NCBI RefSeq assembly: GCF_019279795.1
Contig: NC_056748.1
Span: forward strand, 696,488,306-696,552,305
Direction: 5' to 3'
DNA from: Protopterus annectens
Taxonomy: Eukaryota; Chordata; Ceratodontiformes; Protopteridae
DNA: 64,000 bases
The notes under the pieces were generated by a model, which was not told the DNA's origin, made no database searches, and saw only the letters and a program-made list of their open reading frames with translations. The translations under genes and the position numbers were made by a program. Shown here piece by piece: positions 22,581 to 32,999 of the stretch. Position 1 is the stretch's first letter. The number at the start of each line of letters is the position of its first letter.

Positions 22581-22898
22581 ACCAGAATGGTTTTAACAAG
22601 AGATGACAGACCAGGAGTCTTAAGAATCATGGGAACTGGAGCAGCCAAGCAGTGAGCTTCAGACTGTCCAGATCTGGATGAGGAATCCCCGAGGGATGTG
22701 AAAGCAGATCTGGGACTGGATCTAAAGTCCATGGTGGAACAACTAGATGAGACCTGAGTAAGGGAAACCAAACTTGTCAAGGCCAGAATGGGGCTATGAG
22801 AATCACAGTGCTCCCCAGTCTTCGGGCTTTCTGCAGAAACTTCGACATGAGGGAAAGAGGAGCATATGTATAAAGAAGCCCAGGAAGCCAAGCATGAA

Positions 22899-24645
22899 TC
22901 AGAGCGTCTCTGGGGGCTTCCCCCGGTGGGGGGGTTCAGAGCGAAAAACTCGATGCATTTCGCATTGGAAGGAGATACGAAGAGATCGCAGCAAGGACTC
23001 TAGGAAGATCTGTTCTGCTACTGAAGGCTTCAGAAACCACTCGTAAGGCATCAGGATAGATATGCTCAGCCTATCCGCTAAAATGTACCATCCCAGGATG
23101 TGCGTTGCCAACAGAAAACAGCCGGTAGAGATCGCCCATTCCCACACTCTCATGGCCTCTCGACATAAGGGATAAGATCTGGTTCCCCCCTGTTTGTTGA
23201 CATACCAGACCACTAACATGTTGTCTGTCTGAACTGCAATCGTTCCCAGAGGAAGATGAGCATGGAGGGCCTGCAACGCAAGAAGAACTGCTCTCATCTC
23301 TGGAACACTGATGTTCAGATAGGTCTCCGAAGGGGACCACATGCCTTAGACTGTCCTTCCTGTGCAATGCCCCCCCCCCCCCCCAAGTAGAGGTGTCCAT
23401 GGTCACTGTGGTTTTGGGTAAAGGAGGTTGAAACGGACATCCCTTGAGGAGATACGGGGACTGAATCCACCACCAAAGGGAGTCCCTGCACGCTTTTGAA
23501 ATTTTCACTGGAAAAGACAAAGGGAGGTCTAACAGTGACCACTGAACCACTAGTGTCCACTGCAGTACCCTCATATGAAGGTGTGCTATGGGGAGAAGAT
23601 TTATCATGGCCGCCATGGAACCTAAAGCTCTTAACACTGTTTCGGCTGTTGGTAAATGGGTCTGAAGAATATGTAAGATGTGTAACCTCAAGCTGCGTAT
23701 TCTGTCTGAAGTGAGGAACCCCTTCGATTGTACTGTGTCCAGCCATGTCCCAATGAAATCTAGAATCTGAACCGGGTGAAGAGCAGACTTGTTCATATTG
23801 ATCATAATGCCCAACTTGTTGGCTAACTAAAGGAAGGAGTCCCTGGCCTGACAGAATAGATGCTCTGAGGGGGCAGTAAAGAGCCAATTGTCTAGGTACG
23901 GAAAGACTTGAATGCCTTGAAGCCTCAGGTGAGCCGCTACTACTGCCATTACCTTGGTAAACACCTGTGGGGCTGTGGTGAGACCGAAGGAAAAGGCTCA
24001 AAATTGGTAATGATTGGCTCCCAGCCGGAAGTGAAGGAACCTCCGGGAGTGTCTGTGCATCTTGATGTGATAGTATGCATCTTGGAGGTCGATTGAGCAC
24101 ATCCAGTCGCTGTCCTGCAGATAAGGCATAATAGAATGAATCGTGACAATCTGGAATTTTGTCTTGGCTACTGACAGGTTCAACTGGGACAGATCCAATA
24201 TTGGTCCGAGGTCCCCCGTCTTTTTTGGCACTAAAAAGAACCTGGAATAAACCCAGGATCCAGACTGGTCTGAGGGGACAGATTGGATGACTCGTTTTCT
24301 CAGCAGTGAGTCTATCTGCACTGCTGCTTCCTCCTGCTGCATGTGTGGGACGTCTGGGAGGGCTTTGTTGGATGGGGGAAGATCCCTGAAGGGGACAAAA
24401 TATTCTCTGGATATGACTCGCAGCACCCACTGATCTGTAGTGATGGACTCACATGCTAATGGGTGAAGTGACAGATGACCCCCGAATGCCTCCAGAGATG
24501 GACAGCCGGACAACCCCTCAGGGTTGCTGTTCAGGTTTATCCGAGAAAGGTCATCTGGACCAGAAATTCCTAGGACCCCCTCTGCCTCTCGGGCTGGGTC
24601 TATCATATTCCCCTCTGCCTCTGGGAGAAGATGAGTCCTGAGCAT
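22899..24645 (-). pseudogene. DIRS family II reverse transcriptase and RNase H
   Basis: Frames 24645-23998, 24430-23315, 23814-23071 and 23342-22899 together give the polyprotein. The RT part shows GPILDLSQLNLSV and MCSIDLQDAYYHIKM (motif A). Motif C reads FPYLDNWLF near 23900, with Asn where the second catalytic Asp is expected. RNase H begins with VTMDTSTWG and runs into a 15-base C/G run (23370-23384), where the frame is lost. LLALQALHAHL and QTDNMLVVWYVN follow in another frame. The Asp-to-Asn change and the homopolymer both predict an inactive enzyme. Confidence 0.8.
23370..23384. repeat. C15 homopolymer inside the RNase H region
   Basis: Fifteen C on the plus strand, coding a run of Gly on the minus strand where family I reads DTSDYAWGAH. 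The reading frame changes across it. Confidence 0.9.
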
Positions 24646-24678
24646 CCCAGGAAAACGCCTGAGACTTGTGAAACCACA

Positions 24679-26768
24679 TCATCTTCTTTCTCGCTGGGTC
24701 CTGGAAAAGGACCTTTGAGGCAGTGAAAAGTGGACCCCGATGGCAGACGGTGTCTTCCCGTCCTTCTCGTGTTCTGGACCAAAGTCTCTCTGTCTCCCCA
24801 AACAGGGAAGAACCATCATAAGGGTCGTTGGTAAAAGACACCTTGAAGGGCTCTGAGAATTGACATAAGCAGAGCCAGGCGTGGCGCCAGATGGCAACGC
24901 CTGACCCTGCCACCCATTCAAATCCCTCCGTGGCATGGGAGAGCAAATGCATGGACATGTTTGGCTACAGATTTTAGGGTGGCCATTTGTGCATCGAACG
25001 TCTTCCTGTTCCCTGCCGACATGGACCCTGGGGTTAAACTCCATGACTTCCTTGACCAGATTTCTCTTGAGTCGAATAACGTGCACCATGTAGTTCAGCG
25101 CCCAGACGCACAAGGTCGCTGAAGCATAGACTCGCTTCCCGAAACGATCCAATGTTCTCGACACTCGGTCAGGCGGATGGACTGTGGAACTCTCCTGTGA
25201 GTTCCTTCTTGGTGGCTGCCGCTACCAGCATAGCATCTACAGGGGACCCCTTGTGACAGTGTAATTTGTCTGTGCATGGGCTTAAGACCTTGTCCGGGTA
25301 CTTGGGTATTGGCTTTACGGTGTCCAGCTCCTTCCATGCCCTAGATGTTATCAAATCCACAAGTGGTTTGGCAGGAGGGGACACCCAAGAGGTAGATGGG
25401 CCTGAGCCAAATGCCTCCAGAAACACGGACTTGCCAGAGGTTGGCTTTTGGGGTGGACCACCCTCCTCTTTGGCGGAGGATCTCCATGATGTCTCCTTTT
25501 GGAGACATCGATCTTGGGCAACCTTCCCCTTCATCCAGGTTCATGTCTTCTGTGAGGGACTCTGGGGGAGAACCAAAGTGCCTCCTTTTACACGTTCACT
25601 TGCTGGGGGGCTCCTCAGGGGGACTATCTGGGGAGGTCTGGCAAGTAGGTTGTTCCAAGGCCGGAATGTCCTGGGGCATTACGGCTACAGGCTGTCCCTG
25701 AGAGGGCAAGATGGTCAGACTTGCACTCAAAGCCACGGGGGTCTGGATGGACTCTAAGGATGAAACGGTCAGAGGCCTCGACCCAGCGAGAACCCTCTCC
25801 ACCACATCAAATGCCGAGGGGGAACAGACTTCCTGGGCTGAACTAGCAGAAGCCGCACCCCCTGATCCGACCGGGGAATTGGAGCCGAGACGCCGAGGGG
25901 GATGCTTCTCTCTGACAAGCCTGGAGCAGAGAGCACTCCCTTGGATCTGACCCTGAGGCTACGGCTCCGAGAGCTCGGATCCAATTTAGTTGGATCCAAT
26001 ACACTCAAGGCACTGGCCGGTGTCGAGGTACATGACACCATCGGTGCCAACCCCTCGACTCCGACTGTCCTCACATCCAACAGCTCCGAAACCAGGGGTC
26101 AGACTAGAGAAGGAGTGATAGGTCTAAATACTGACTGGAAGGCGCCCGCAACGGGTGGGAGAAGGCCCTGGGAAAACCCCCATCTGGATTTGAGTGCGGA
26201 TAAATCTCCGCATCATCTTGTCCATCTCTGCTTCAGATAGGCTCCGGGTAGAGCCGGAGGACGCTGCCAAAGTGGGCTGGGAGAGCCAGTCGGGAAAAGG
26301 CCTAGAGGGTGACCAGCTAACTAGAACCCTGGGCTCAGAGGAGAACCTTGGGGACCTGAGCTGAGGTGAAACAGGCTTAGTTTTCGGCGGGGGCAGGCCT
26401 CCAATGAGCGGTCAGGGGAGCACTTGCGAGGCCGGTCCTTCTTGACCTTATCCCCTTCCCTGGGCCTCTTGGCGGGAGGGTGAGTCCCAGAGGCCAAGGA
26501 AGGGGGAAGGCGAGGCAGCAGCGGCTGATTTCTTAGCGGGGGAAGGTGGGACGTCCGTCCCAGCAGTGGAGGGCAACAGGCCCTTGACAATTAGTTTGTC
26601 CCACCTGTCCTTAAGTGCTCTGGGGTTAAACCCAGCGTAAATAGGACAGGGGGAATGGAGGTGTGCCAACCCCAAACAAACCATGCACAGAGTGTGGCCA
26701 TCCGCCAGGGAAAGCTTATGGCCACACTCTGTGCACCTTTTGAAACCAGGCTTTGGGGCATTCACCAT
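24679..26768 (-). pseudogene. DIRS family II gag-like protein
   Basis: Frames 26768-26448, 26590-26321, 26080-25769, 25534-25169, 25164-24679 and 24958-24551 are pieces of one Pro/Ser-rich gag-like gene. The start has KRCTECGHKLSLADGHTLC and a second C-x2-C pair with HLHSPCPIYAGFNPRALKDRW, a Cys/His module parallel to family I. The C-terminal part includes a HATEGFEWVAGSGVAIWRHA-type segment comparable to the conserved RRHAWLKEQ region of family I. Many frameshifts. Function is inferred from position. Confidence 0.65.
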
Positions 26769-26787
26769 GCCTTAGCCGATTCAAAGG

Positions 26788-26790
<3 letters not shown>

Positions 26791-26855
<65 letters not shown>
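26791..26855. repeat. (CA)n microsatellite
   Basis: About 32 uninterrupted CA units just upstream of the gag start of the family II DIRS. Long pure tracts such as this are usually recent and variable. The His/Thr-alternating open frames across it are artefacts. Confidence 0.95.
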
Positions 26856-26857
<2 letters not shown>

Positions 26858-27849
26858 CCACGAGGAAAGAAAAGAGGGGAGGAAGATAGAAAAGCCTACA
26901 AGAAACAAGCTAACAATAAGCAAGCTCCTAAGAACCCCGAGAAGGTATAGGAAGGTTAGGAGTGAAAAAGATGGGTAGAAAAGTAAAAAAAAAAAAGTCA
27001 AAAGTTACTTTTTAAACAGCAACACTACCACAGTGGAGTTCGGACCAAGCAGCTTTCTCTCAGGTGGCAAATGAGATCTGAAGGGAGACAGAGGCATTAT
27101 GGGTAAAGGGAGGAGCATGGAGCTCGATGGAAAATGTGGCCGTGTCGGATCCGAGGACCCACAGGTTGAAGAGCAAATGAAGTAAACTACTTCAGATTTG
27201 CTATTTTGGAGCTTAAAAAAATGTAGCTTTCAGCAGGGAATATTACTCATCACTGGGGACTGGAATTTGACTCCAACAATGAGGATGTATCTGGAGGACT
27301 TAGAAGGAAAAATGTAACACAAGAGGGCAGACTTCTGAAGAAACTTATGAAAATATTTGGTATGAAGGATGTGAATTCAGTATTAGGAATTTGGAAAGAA
27401 TGTACATATTATTCCCCAAGGTACAGTAACTGGACTAGACTTAACAGAATTCACAGGAACATGTCCATTTAATTGAGAAAGTACAGCTGTGTACACTTAC
27501 CATAAATGTAGATGTTCAAGTGTATTCACTGTTGCAGTCATCACATTTGGGTTATCTGCTTGCAGTAGCCCTCAGTCAGCCTGATTATCAACGTCTGGGT
27601 CCTGTGTTGGTTGCTGTCTCATCTTCCGTGACGTCAGGTAGTCAGGGGTATAAAGCATGCAGCTGATGCCATTACATCAGTTTTTCTTGCTCCAGATGTC
27701 AGGTGCCCCCCTTAATGGGAAGCAATTAAATACAAGGTTATACCTCCAACAGAAAAGCAAATACACCAAAAAGCTTTTAAGTATTGTAAAGGAGACTAGA
27801 GGTATAGCCCAAAAGAAGTCAGGGGGCTGGAGGGAGGGTAACCAGGACT

Positions 27850-27957
27850 GCAACAGTGAATACACTCAAACATCTACATTTATGGTAAGTGTACACAACT
27901 GTACTATGCTCTTTCTGTTTCACTGTTGCAGTCATCACATTTGGGTAGATTCCCAAA
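27850..27957. repeat. DIRS-b internal complementary region
   Basis: Reverse complement of the left end (27480-27535) joined at GTACT/ATGCTC to the reverse complement of the right end (about 39295-39346), with a few mismatches in the second half. Confidence 0.8.
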
Positions 27958-27998
27958 GCAAAGCATGGGAGGAGGAATTTAGATAGCATTAGGACCAG

Positions 27999-29349
27999 CT
28001 ATAAGGCCCTGCAAGACTGCAGTGGCAAAGCCAGCTCTGGATTTAGAGAAAATGGGCAATGGTAGTGCTTGGTGAAAGTATGTACAGAACTCCAGGTAGC
28101 AGCTTCTAGGATGTCTCTGGTAGGGACACCTCTGAGAAAGGCTGTAGAGGTAGTTGCAGCCCTGGTTGAACGGGGTCTAATACCCTGTGGGATAGGTTTT
28201 CCATGGAGCTTATAGCAGAAATTAATGCAATGGCCTATCCATTTAGAAATGGTTCGCTTTGAAATAGCCTTCCCCTCTGTCCCTGCAGGAAATGCCACTA
28301 GCAGTTGTTCAGATTTCCTTTGAGGTTTAGTCCTGTCCAAGTAAAATCTAAATTGTCTGTGCACATCTAAGGAGTGCAGTATCTGTTCCCCTTTGTTCTG
28401 TGGATTAGAAAAGAAGGTTGGCAAATTAATGGACTGATTAAGAGCCACACTGGATACCACACATTGGGCATGAAAGAGGGACTGGTCCTGAGGGACACCC
28501 TGTCCACATGAAAGATGATGAAAGACTCCACTGCCATAAGGGCCTGTAATTCAGATACCCTTCTTGCTGAAGTGATTGCTAAAAGAAAAGCTGTTTTCCA
28601 AGAAAGGAATTTTAACTCTGCAGTTACAGCTGGCTCAAAAGGAGGAAGAGTGAGTTTTTCCAATACGAAAGTAAGGTCCCAGGCTGGATTCAGGCCTCTC
28701 CTGGGTGGTCTTAAGTTTTTGGCCCCTCTGAAGAACTGCTTGAGCAGTGGGTGAGAAAAAGAGGGGTGGTTCTGTGTTGTAATGAGCTCAAATGGCTGAG
28801 GTGTGAATTTTGATGGAGGAAAAGGAAAGGCTCTTGTGAAGCATCTCAGTTAAGTATTGAAGAATCTGAAGTAAATTGGGCGCTGCTGTGGCCATCCCTT
28901 GAGTTTGGTCCCAGGCACAGAATCTTTTCCATTTTTCAGCATAAGCTTTTCTAAGTACTAGGCCTCCTTGCCTCCAAAATGACATCCAACACTTGTTTAC
29001 TGAGGGATGGTAATGGAGAGATTAGGTAATCAGCCAGTCTGCCAGGTTCAGGGTTTGAAGCTGGGGGTGCAGAATCTGGCTCTCCTGCTGAGACAGCAGG
29101 GTAGGGGTCTGAGGTAGGAGCCATGGGGCCAGCTGTGACACACTGCGCAAGGGGGGGTACCAGTGTTGGCGTGGCCAGTCTGGTGCAATCAGTATCATCC
29201 TTGGTTTGTCCTATTTGATCTTTAATAGTACTTTGGAGAAGAGAGGCAGAGGAGGAAAGGCATAAACTGATAGATTTTTTCCAGCTGAAGGACAGAGCAT
29301 CCACTTTCAAAGCTTGTTTGTGTGGAGTCCTTGTGCAGAAGTTGTCCAA
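27999..29349 (-). pseudogene. DIRS-b tyrosine recombinase, catalytic His lost
   Basis: Frames 29349-28951, 28985-28788, 28663-28367 and 28460-27999. It has the KAYAEKWKRFCAWDQTQG N-terminal segment and ITSARRVSELQAL (first Arg). The His-x-x-Arg box reads RPRSTRAATT, with Arg in place of the catalytic His conserved in DIRS-a and DIRS-C (HSTR). TWSSVHTFTKHYH follows intact. The changed residue plus at least three frameshifts mean no activity. Confidence 0.8.
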
Positions 29350-29394
29350 TTGGTAGCTCTGGTGGAAGGCAAACAGGTCTATATCTGGAATCCC

Positions 29395-30403
29395 TCATTT
29401 GTTTATCAACATGCTGAAAATCTTTGGTTTCAGTATCCACTCGTGTGGGTCCATGAGATTTTTGCTAAGCTCGTCTGCCAGTGTATTCAGTTTTCCTGGC
29501 AGGACTTGAGCCTGTAGATGAACTTGGTAGCTCAAGGCTGTGTTCCACAGTGCCATGGCTAGTCTGCAGAGAGGGTAAGAATGGATACCCCCCTGCTTGT
29601 TTATGTACCACACAACAGTGGTGTTGTCTGTCTTTACCATTAATTGTCCTGGAAGAATGTGGTCCTTGATGGCTGTCAGAGCATTCTTTACAGCTAACAT
29701 TTCTTTTTGACTGATATGGAGGTGCATTTGACTTGGGTTCCATTTGCCCTGAATGCACTTCCCTGCCAGGTGAGCCCCTATGCATAGTCTGATGCGTCTG
29801 TTGTTATGGTTTGGGCAGCAGGAGGTAGAGTGAATTGTAGTCCCTTGTTTTGGTGGCAGGCCTCTGCCCACCAAAGGAATTCTAACCGTAGGCAAGGTAT
29901 GATAGGAGTCATTGCTTCTAGATCCTGAGAATGTTGACACCATAGGCTTTCAGACACCATTGTAGTTTCCTCATATGCAGTCTTGCATATGGAATTAGTA
30001 GAATGCATGAGGCCATGAACCACAAGGCTTGCAGTATTTGCCTTGCAGATAGCAGGGTTTTTGTGGCCACTAGTTTGAAGTAAGTTGTCAAATGAATTTG
30101 TTTCTCTGGCGTGAGGAAAGCCATCTGGGAAGTTGTGTTCAAGCTTGGTCCCAGGAATATAATTTGTTGACAGAGTACCAGATGTGATTTCTTTTTGTTT
30201 ATGGTGTACCCCAGACAAGTTAACACCTTTTGTACAAATGCCAGCTGATACAGAATTATGTCCTGGCTTTCTGCCTGAATTAGACAATCGTCCAGGTATG
30301 GGTATATTTGAATATTTCTTTGCCTGCAAAATGCAATGACTGCAGCTAGGCACTTTGTGAATACCCTGGGTGCAGTAGATAAGCCAAAGGGCAGTGCAGA
30401 GAA
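29395..30403 (-). pseudogene. DIRS-b RT (3' half) and RNase H
   Basis: The part of the DIRS-b polyprotein left of the DIRS-C insertion. Conceptual reading near 30290 gives YLDDCLI (motif C). Frames 30226-29918 and 29943-29395 carry LTCLGYTINKKKS, then RNase H with CIGAHLAGKCIQGKW, EMLAVKNALTAIK and KTDNTTVVWYINKQGG. The upstream half with motif A lies at 36689-37150, beyond DIRS-C. Frameshifts lie near 29940. Confidence 0.8.
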
Positions 30404-30782
30404 AGTACAGCTGTGTACCTACCATGAATGTAGATGTTCGAGTGTATTCACTGTTGCAGTCCTTACACTTGGGTTATCCTGCTGGCAGGCTACCTGCAGT
30501 CGGCCTGAATTCCAAAGTCCTGGTCCAGCATCGGTTGCTGTTGCCTCTTCCCTGATGTCAGTGTGCCAGGGGTAAAAAAGATGCAGCCGACGCCATTTTC
30601 TTCAGTTTTTCTTGCCCCAGATGTCAGGTGCCCCCAAAAGGGTAGGCTGAAAAATTCTGATCATAAAAAAGCATGCACAGAAACTTCATCTACAAGCAAA
30701 TACACCACATAGGTTGTATAGAATAGAGAAGTACAGATAAGTCCTAGCGATGAAAGGGGGATGGGTGGGAGGGTAACCTGGG

Positions 30783-30880
30783 CTGCAACAGTGAATACAC
30801 TCGAACCTCTACATTTATGGTAGGTACACAACTGCACTATGTTCATCGTGTTTCACTGTTGCAGTCATTACACTTGGGTA
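30783..30880. repeat. DIRS-C internal complementary region
   Basis: Joins the reverse complement of the left end (about 30404-30460) to the reverse complement of the right end (about 36645-36688) at GCACT/ATGTTC. Confidence 0.8.
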
Positions 30881-30960
30881 GAATCCCAAAGCTGAGGTTG
30901 AGTGGCTGGGCCTAAATAGAATTAGGAGTGGCTATGAGGCCCTGCAGAACTGCAGTGGCA

Positions 30961-31669
30961 TAGTAGGCCTTGATGGCTCCCCATGGGAGTCCGTATCGGC
31001 CATCGGTTCAGAAGTGGCGGACGACAGGCGCTGCAAAAGCGCCTCACTGACGACAGCCGAACCGGACGCTGGCTCCAGCTGCAACGAGTCCTGTTTGGAC
31101 CTCGGAGGCCTGTCTTTGTCTTTGCGCTTCTTTTGAATTCCGGTAGTGTCCGACGACATTCTAGAATTGAAGCGTCTGCCAAAATAATTTAGAGCCCAAT
31201 CGTACCTGCGCTTGATAGTACGAGAGTTGAACCTGGCACAGAACCGACAACAAGAAACGTCGTGGTCAGGGCCTAAGCAAGGTAGACAGTAAGAGTGGAA
31301 ATCTTTATGAGGTATTTGTTTCCCACGTTATACAATTATTAACTTTTTCTGACATCGGAGGAACAAGAAAAAGATTCAACGGGGTACTTAGCTTTGAGAA
31401 GAGAAGTAAGAACTTCGGACCGACAACAACAAAATACGCTGTTCGAAAATCGCCAACCAACAACTTGCGAGCTGCTTTCCACCGCACGGCAAGAAAGACT
31501 GGAGAAGATGGCGTCGGCTGAGGACTATGTACCAGAGCGTACTGACGTCAGGGTACTAGCTTGTACAGCCGACGCCAGACCCAGACTTTGGGATTCTGGC
31601 CGACCTCGGGCTGCCTGCCGGCAGGAGCACCCTACAGTTATGACTGCAACAGTGAAACACGAAGAACAT
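30961..31669 (-). mobile_element. 709-bp DIRS 5'-end fragment inside DIRS-C, 11-bp TSD
   Basis: The right edge (31669) is an exact DIRS terminus (GAAACACGAAGAACAT). Running leftward it holds the terminal repeat, the gag start region (MSEKVNNCITW near 31360) and part of the Ser/Asp-rich gag middle, stopping at 30961 with no DIRS terminus. It is flanked by the perfect 11-bp repeat CTGCAGTGGCA (30950-30960 and 31670-31680), which occurs once in DIRS-a (with one change) and DIRS-b. DIRS elements normally make no such duplication, so another mechanism inserted this truncated piece. Confidence 0.75.
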
Positions 31670-32956
31670 CTGCAGTGGCAAAGCCTGCTCTGGATTTAGA
31701 GTAAAGAGGTAAGTGGTAGTGCTTTGTGAAAGTGTGCACTGAAGTCCAGGTTGCAGCCTCCAAAATGTCCTTGGTTGGTACTCCTCTGAGGAAGGCTGCT
31801 GAAGTGGCTGCTGCTCTGGTAGAATGTGGCCTAATGCCCTTAGGCACTGATTTGCCATGTTGTGAATAGCAGAAACGAATGCAGTGGCCTATCCATTTTG
31901 AAACAGTCTGCTTTGAGATAACTTTCCCTTGCGATCATGCAGCATATGCCACTAAGAGTTGCTCAGTCTTTCTGAAAGCTTTAGTCTTGTCCAAGTAAAA
32001 GCGTAGCTGTCTGTGTATGTCCAAACAATGCAGAAGTCTCTCCCACTTATTCTGCGGGTTTGGATAAAAGGTAGGCAAATGTATGGTTTGGTTAAGGGCC
32101 ACACTGGACACTACCTTAGGCATAAATGTTGGGTTTGTCCTTAGAGAAACCCTGTCCGGATAGAAAATAATAAAAGGTTCCACAGCCATTAGTGCCTGTA
32201 ATTCTGAGACTCTTCTTGCTGAAGTTATTGCTAGGAGAAGAGCTGTTTTTCATGATATTTTATCTCAGCTGTATTGGCTGGCTCAAAAGGAGGCAGTGCG
32301 AGTTTTTCCAAGACAAAATTGAGGTCCCATGCAGGTATTGGAGCTCTCCTTGAAGATCTTATGTTTTTCACCCCTCTGAGATACTGCCTTAGCAGTGGAT
32401 GAGAGAAAATAGGTGGGTCCGTATTGTAATGAGCTGAAATGGCAGAGGCATGGATCTTAATTGATGAGATGGATAGGCCTTTGTCCAGCATCTCAGTTAG
32501 GTATTGTAAAATCTGAGGAATACTTGGAACAAGCATGTCAATTCCTTGTGCCTGGTTCCAAGCACAGAATTTCTTCCATTTTTCTGCATAAGATTTTCTG
32601 ATGCTGGGCCTCCTGGCCTCCAAAATAACATCCATAACTGCTTTAGAGAGAGGTGTGTTCTGAATGGTAACATTATCCGCCATGTAGCCAGACTTAGGGT
32701 TCTGAGTTGGCTGTGTAGGATCTGATTGTTTTGTTGGGTCAGCAAATGAGGAATTTGAGGTAATGTCCAGTCTGGGCCTTGAGACAAGCTCTTTAGGACA
32801 GGGTACCAGTGCTGGCATGGCCAGTCTGGGGCAATCAGGATCATTTTTGGCTTCTCTTGTCTGATCTTTAGGAGTACCGTGGGGAGGAGAGGCAGGGGAG
32901 GGAAGGCATATACTGAGAGGGCTTTCCAGCTGAATGAAAGGGCATCTACTTTCCAT
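31638..32956 (-). pseudogene. DIRS-C tyrosine recombinase
   Basis: Frames 32956-32231, 32189-31935 and 31847-31638. It shows ARRPSIRKSYAEKWKKFCAW, ITSARRVSELQALMAVE in conceptual reading, RPHSTRAAATSAAFLRG (His-x-x-Arg intact) and TWTSVHTFTKHYHLPL (second His and Tyr intact). A frameshift near 32255 and a stop near 31935 break it. All catalytic residues are present, so it is closer to functional than DIRS-a or DIRS-b. Confidence 0.85.
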
Positions 32957-32999
32957 GCTTGTTCATGATAATTCCGAGTGCAGAATCTTTGTAGCTGGC

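Larger units (their letters stand above)
20929..22891 (-). pseudogene. DIRS family II tyrosine recombinase, split by an RTE fragment
   Basis: Frames 22891 to about 22590 (N-terminal part), 21880-21263 and 21306-20929 belong to one recombinase. It shows ITSTRRVSELQAL (first Arg), KAHSTRSMAMSAAFWSW (His-x-x-Arg) and TWASSHTFISHYKLDL (second His and Tyr), so the catalytic set is present. The gene is interrupted by the RTE insertion at 21932-22580 and by a frameshift near 21290. Intact residues at the C-terminus suggest recent inactivation. Confidence 0.85.
20424..27197 (-). mobile_element. DIRS family II retrotransposon, complete, in L1-2
   Basis: A 6.77-kb element, or about 6.1 kb without the RTE fragment inside it. 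Coding is on the minus strand: gag (26768-24679), RT/RNase H (24645-22899), tyrosine recombinase (22891-20929). The left end (AAGAAGTTATGTACTCACC) and right end (...GAAGTAAACTACTTCAG) share inverted repeats: 20455-20600 is the inverse of about 27060-27175. The internal complementary region is 20800-20893. Its sequence differs from family I throughout. The exact left boundary is blurred by an A-run. Confidence 0.85.

Noticed and set aside
26753-26978. Open frames coding alternating His-Thr
   Set aside because: They are translations of the (CA)n microsatellite at 26791-26855 and have no conserved flanks.
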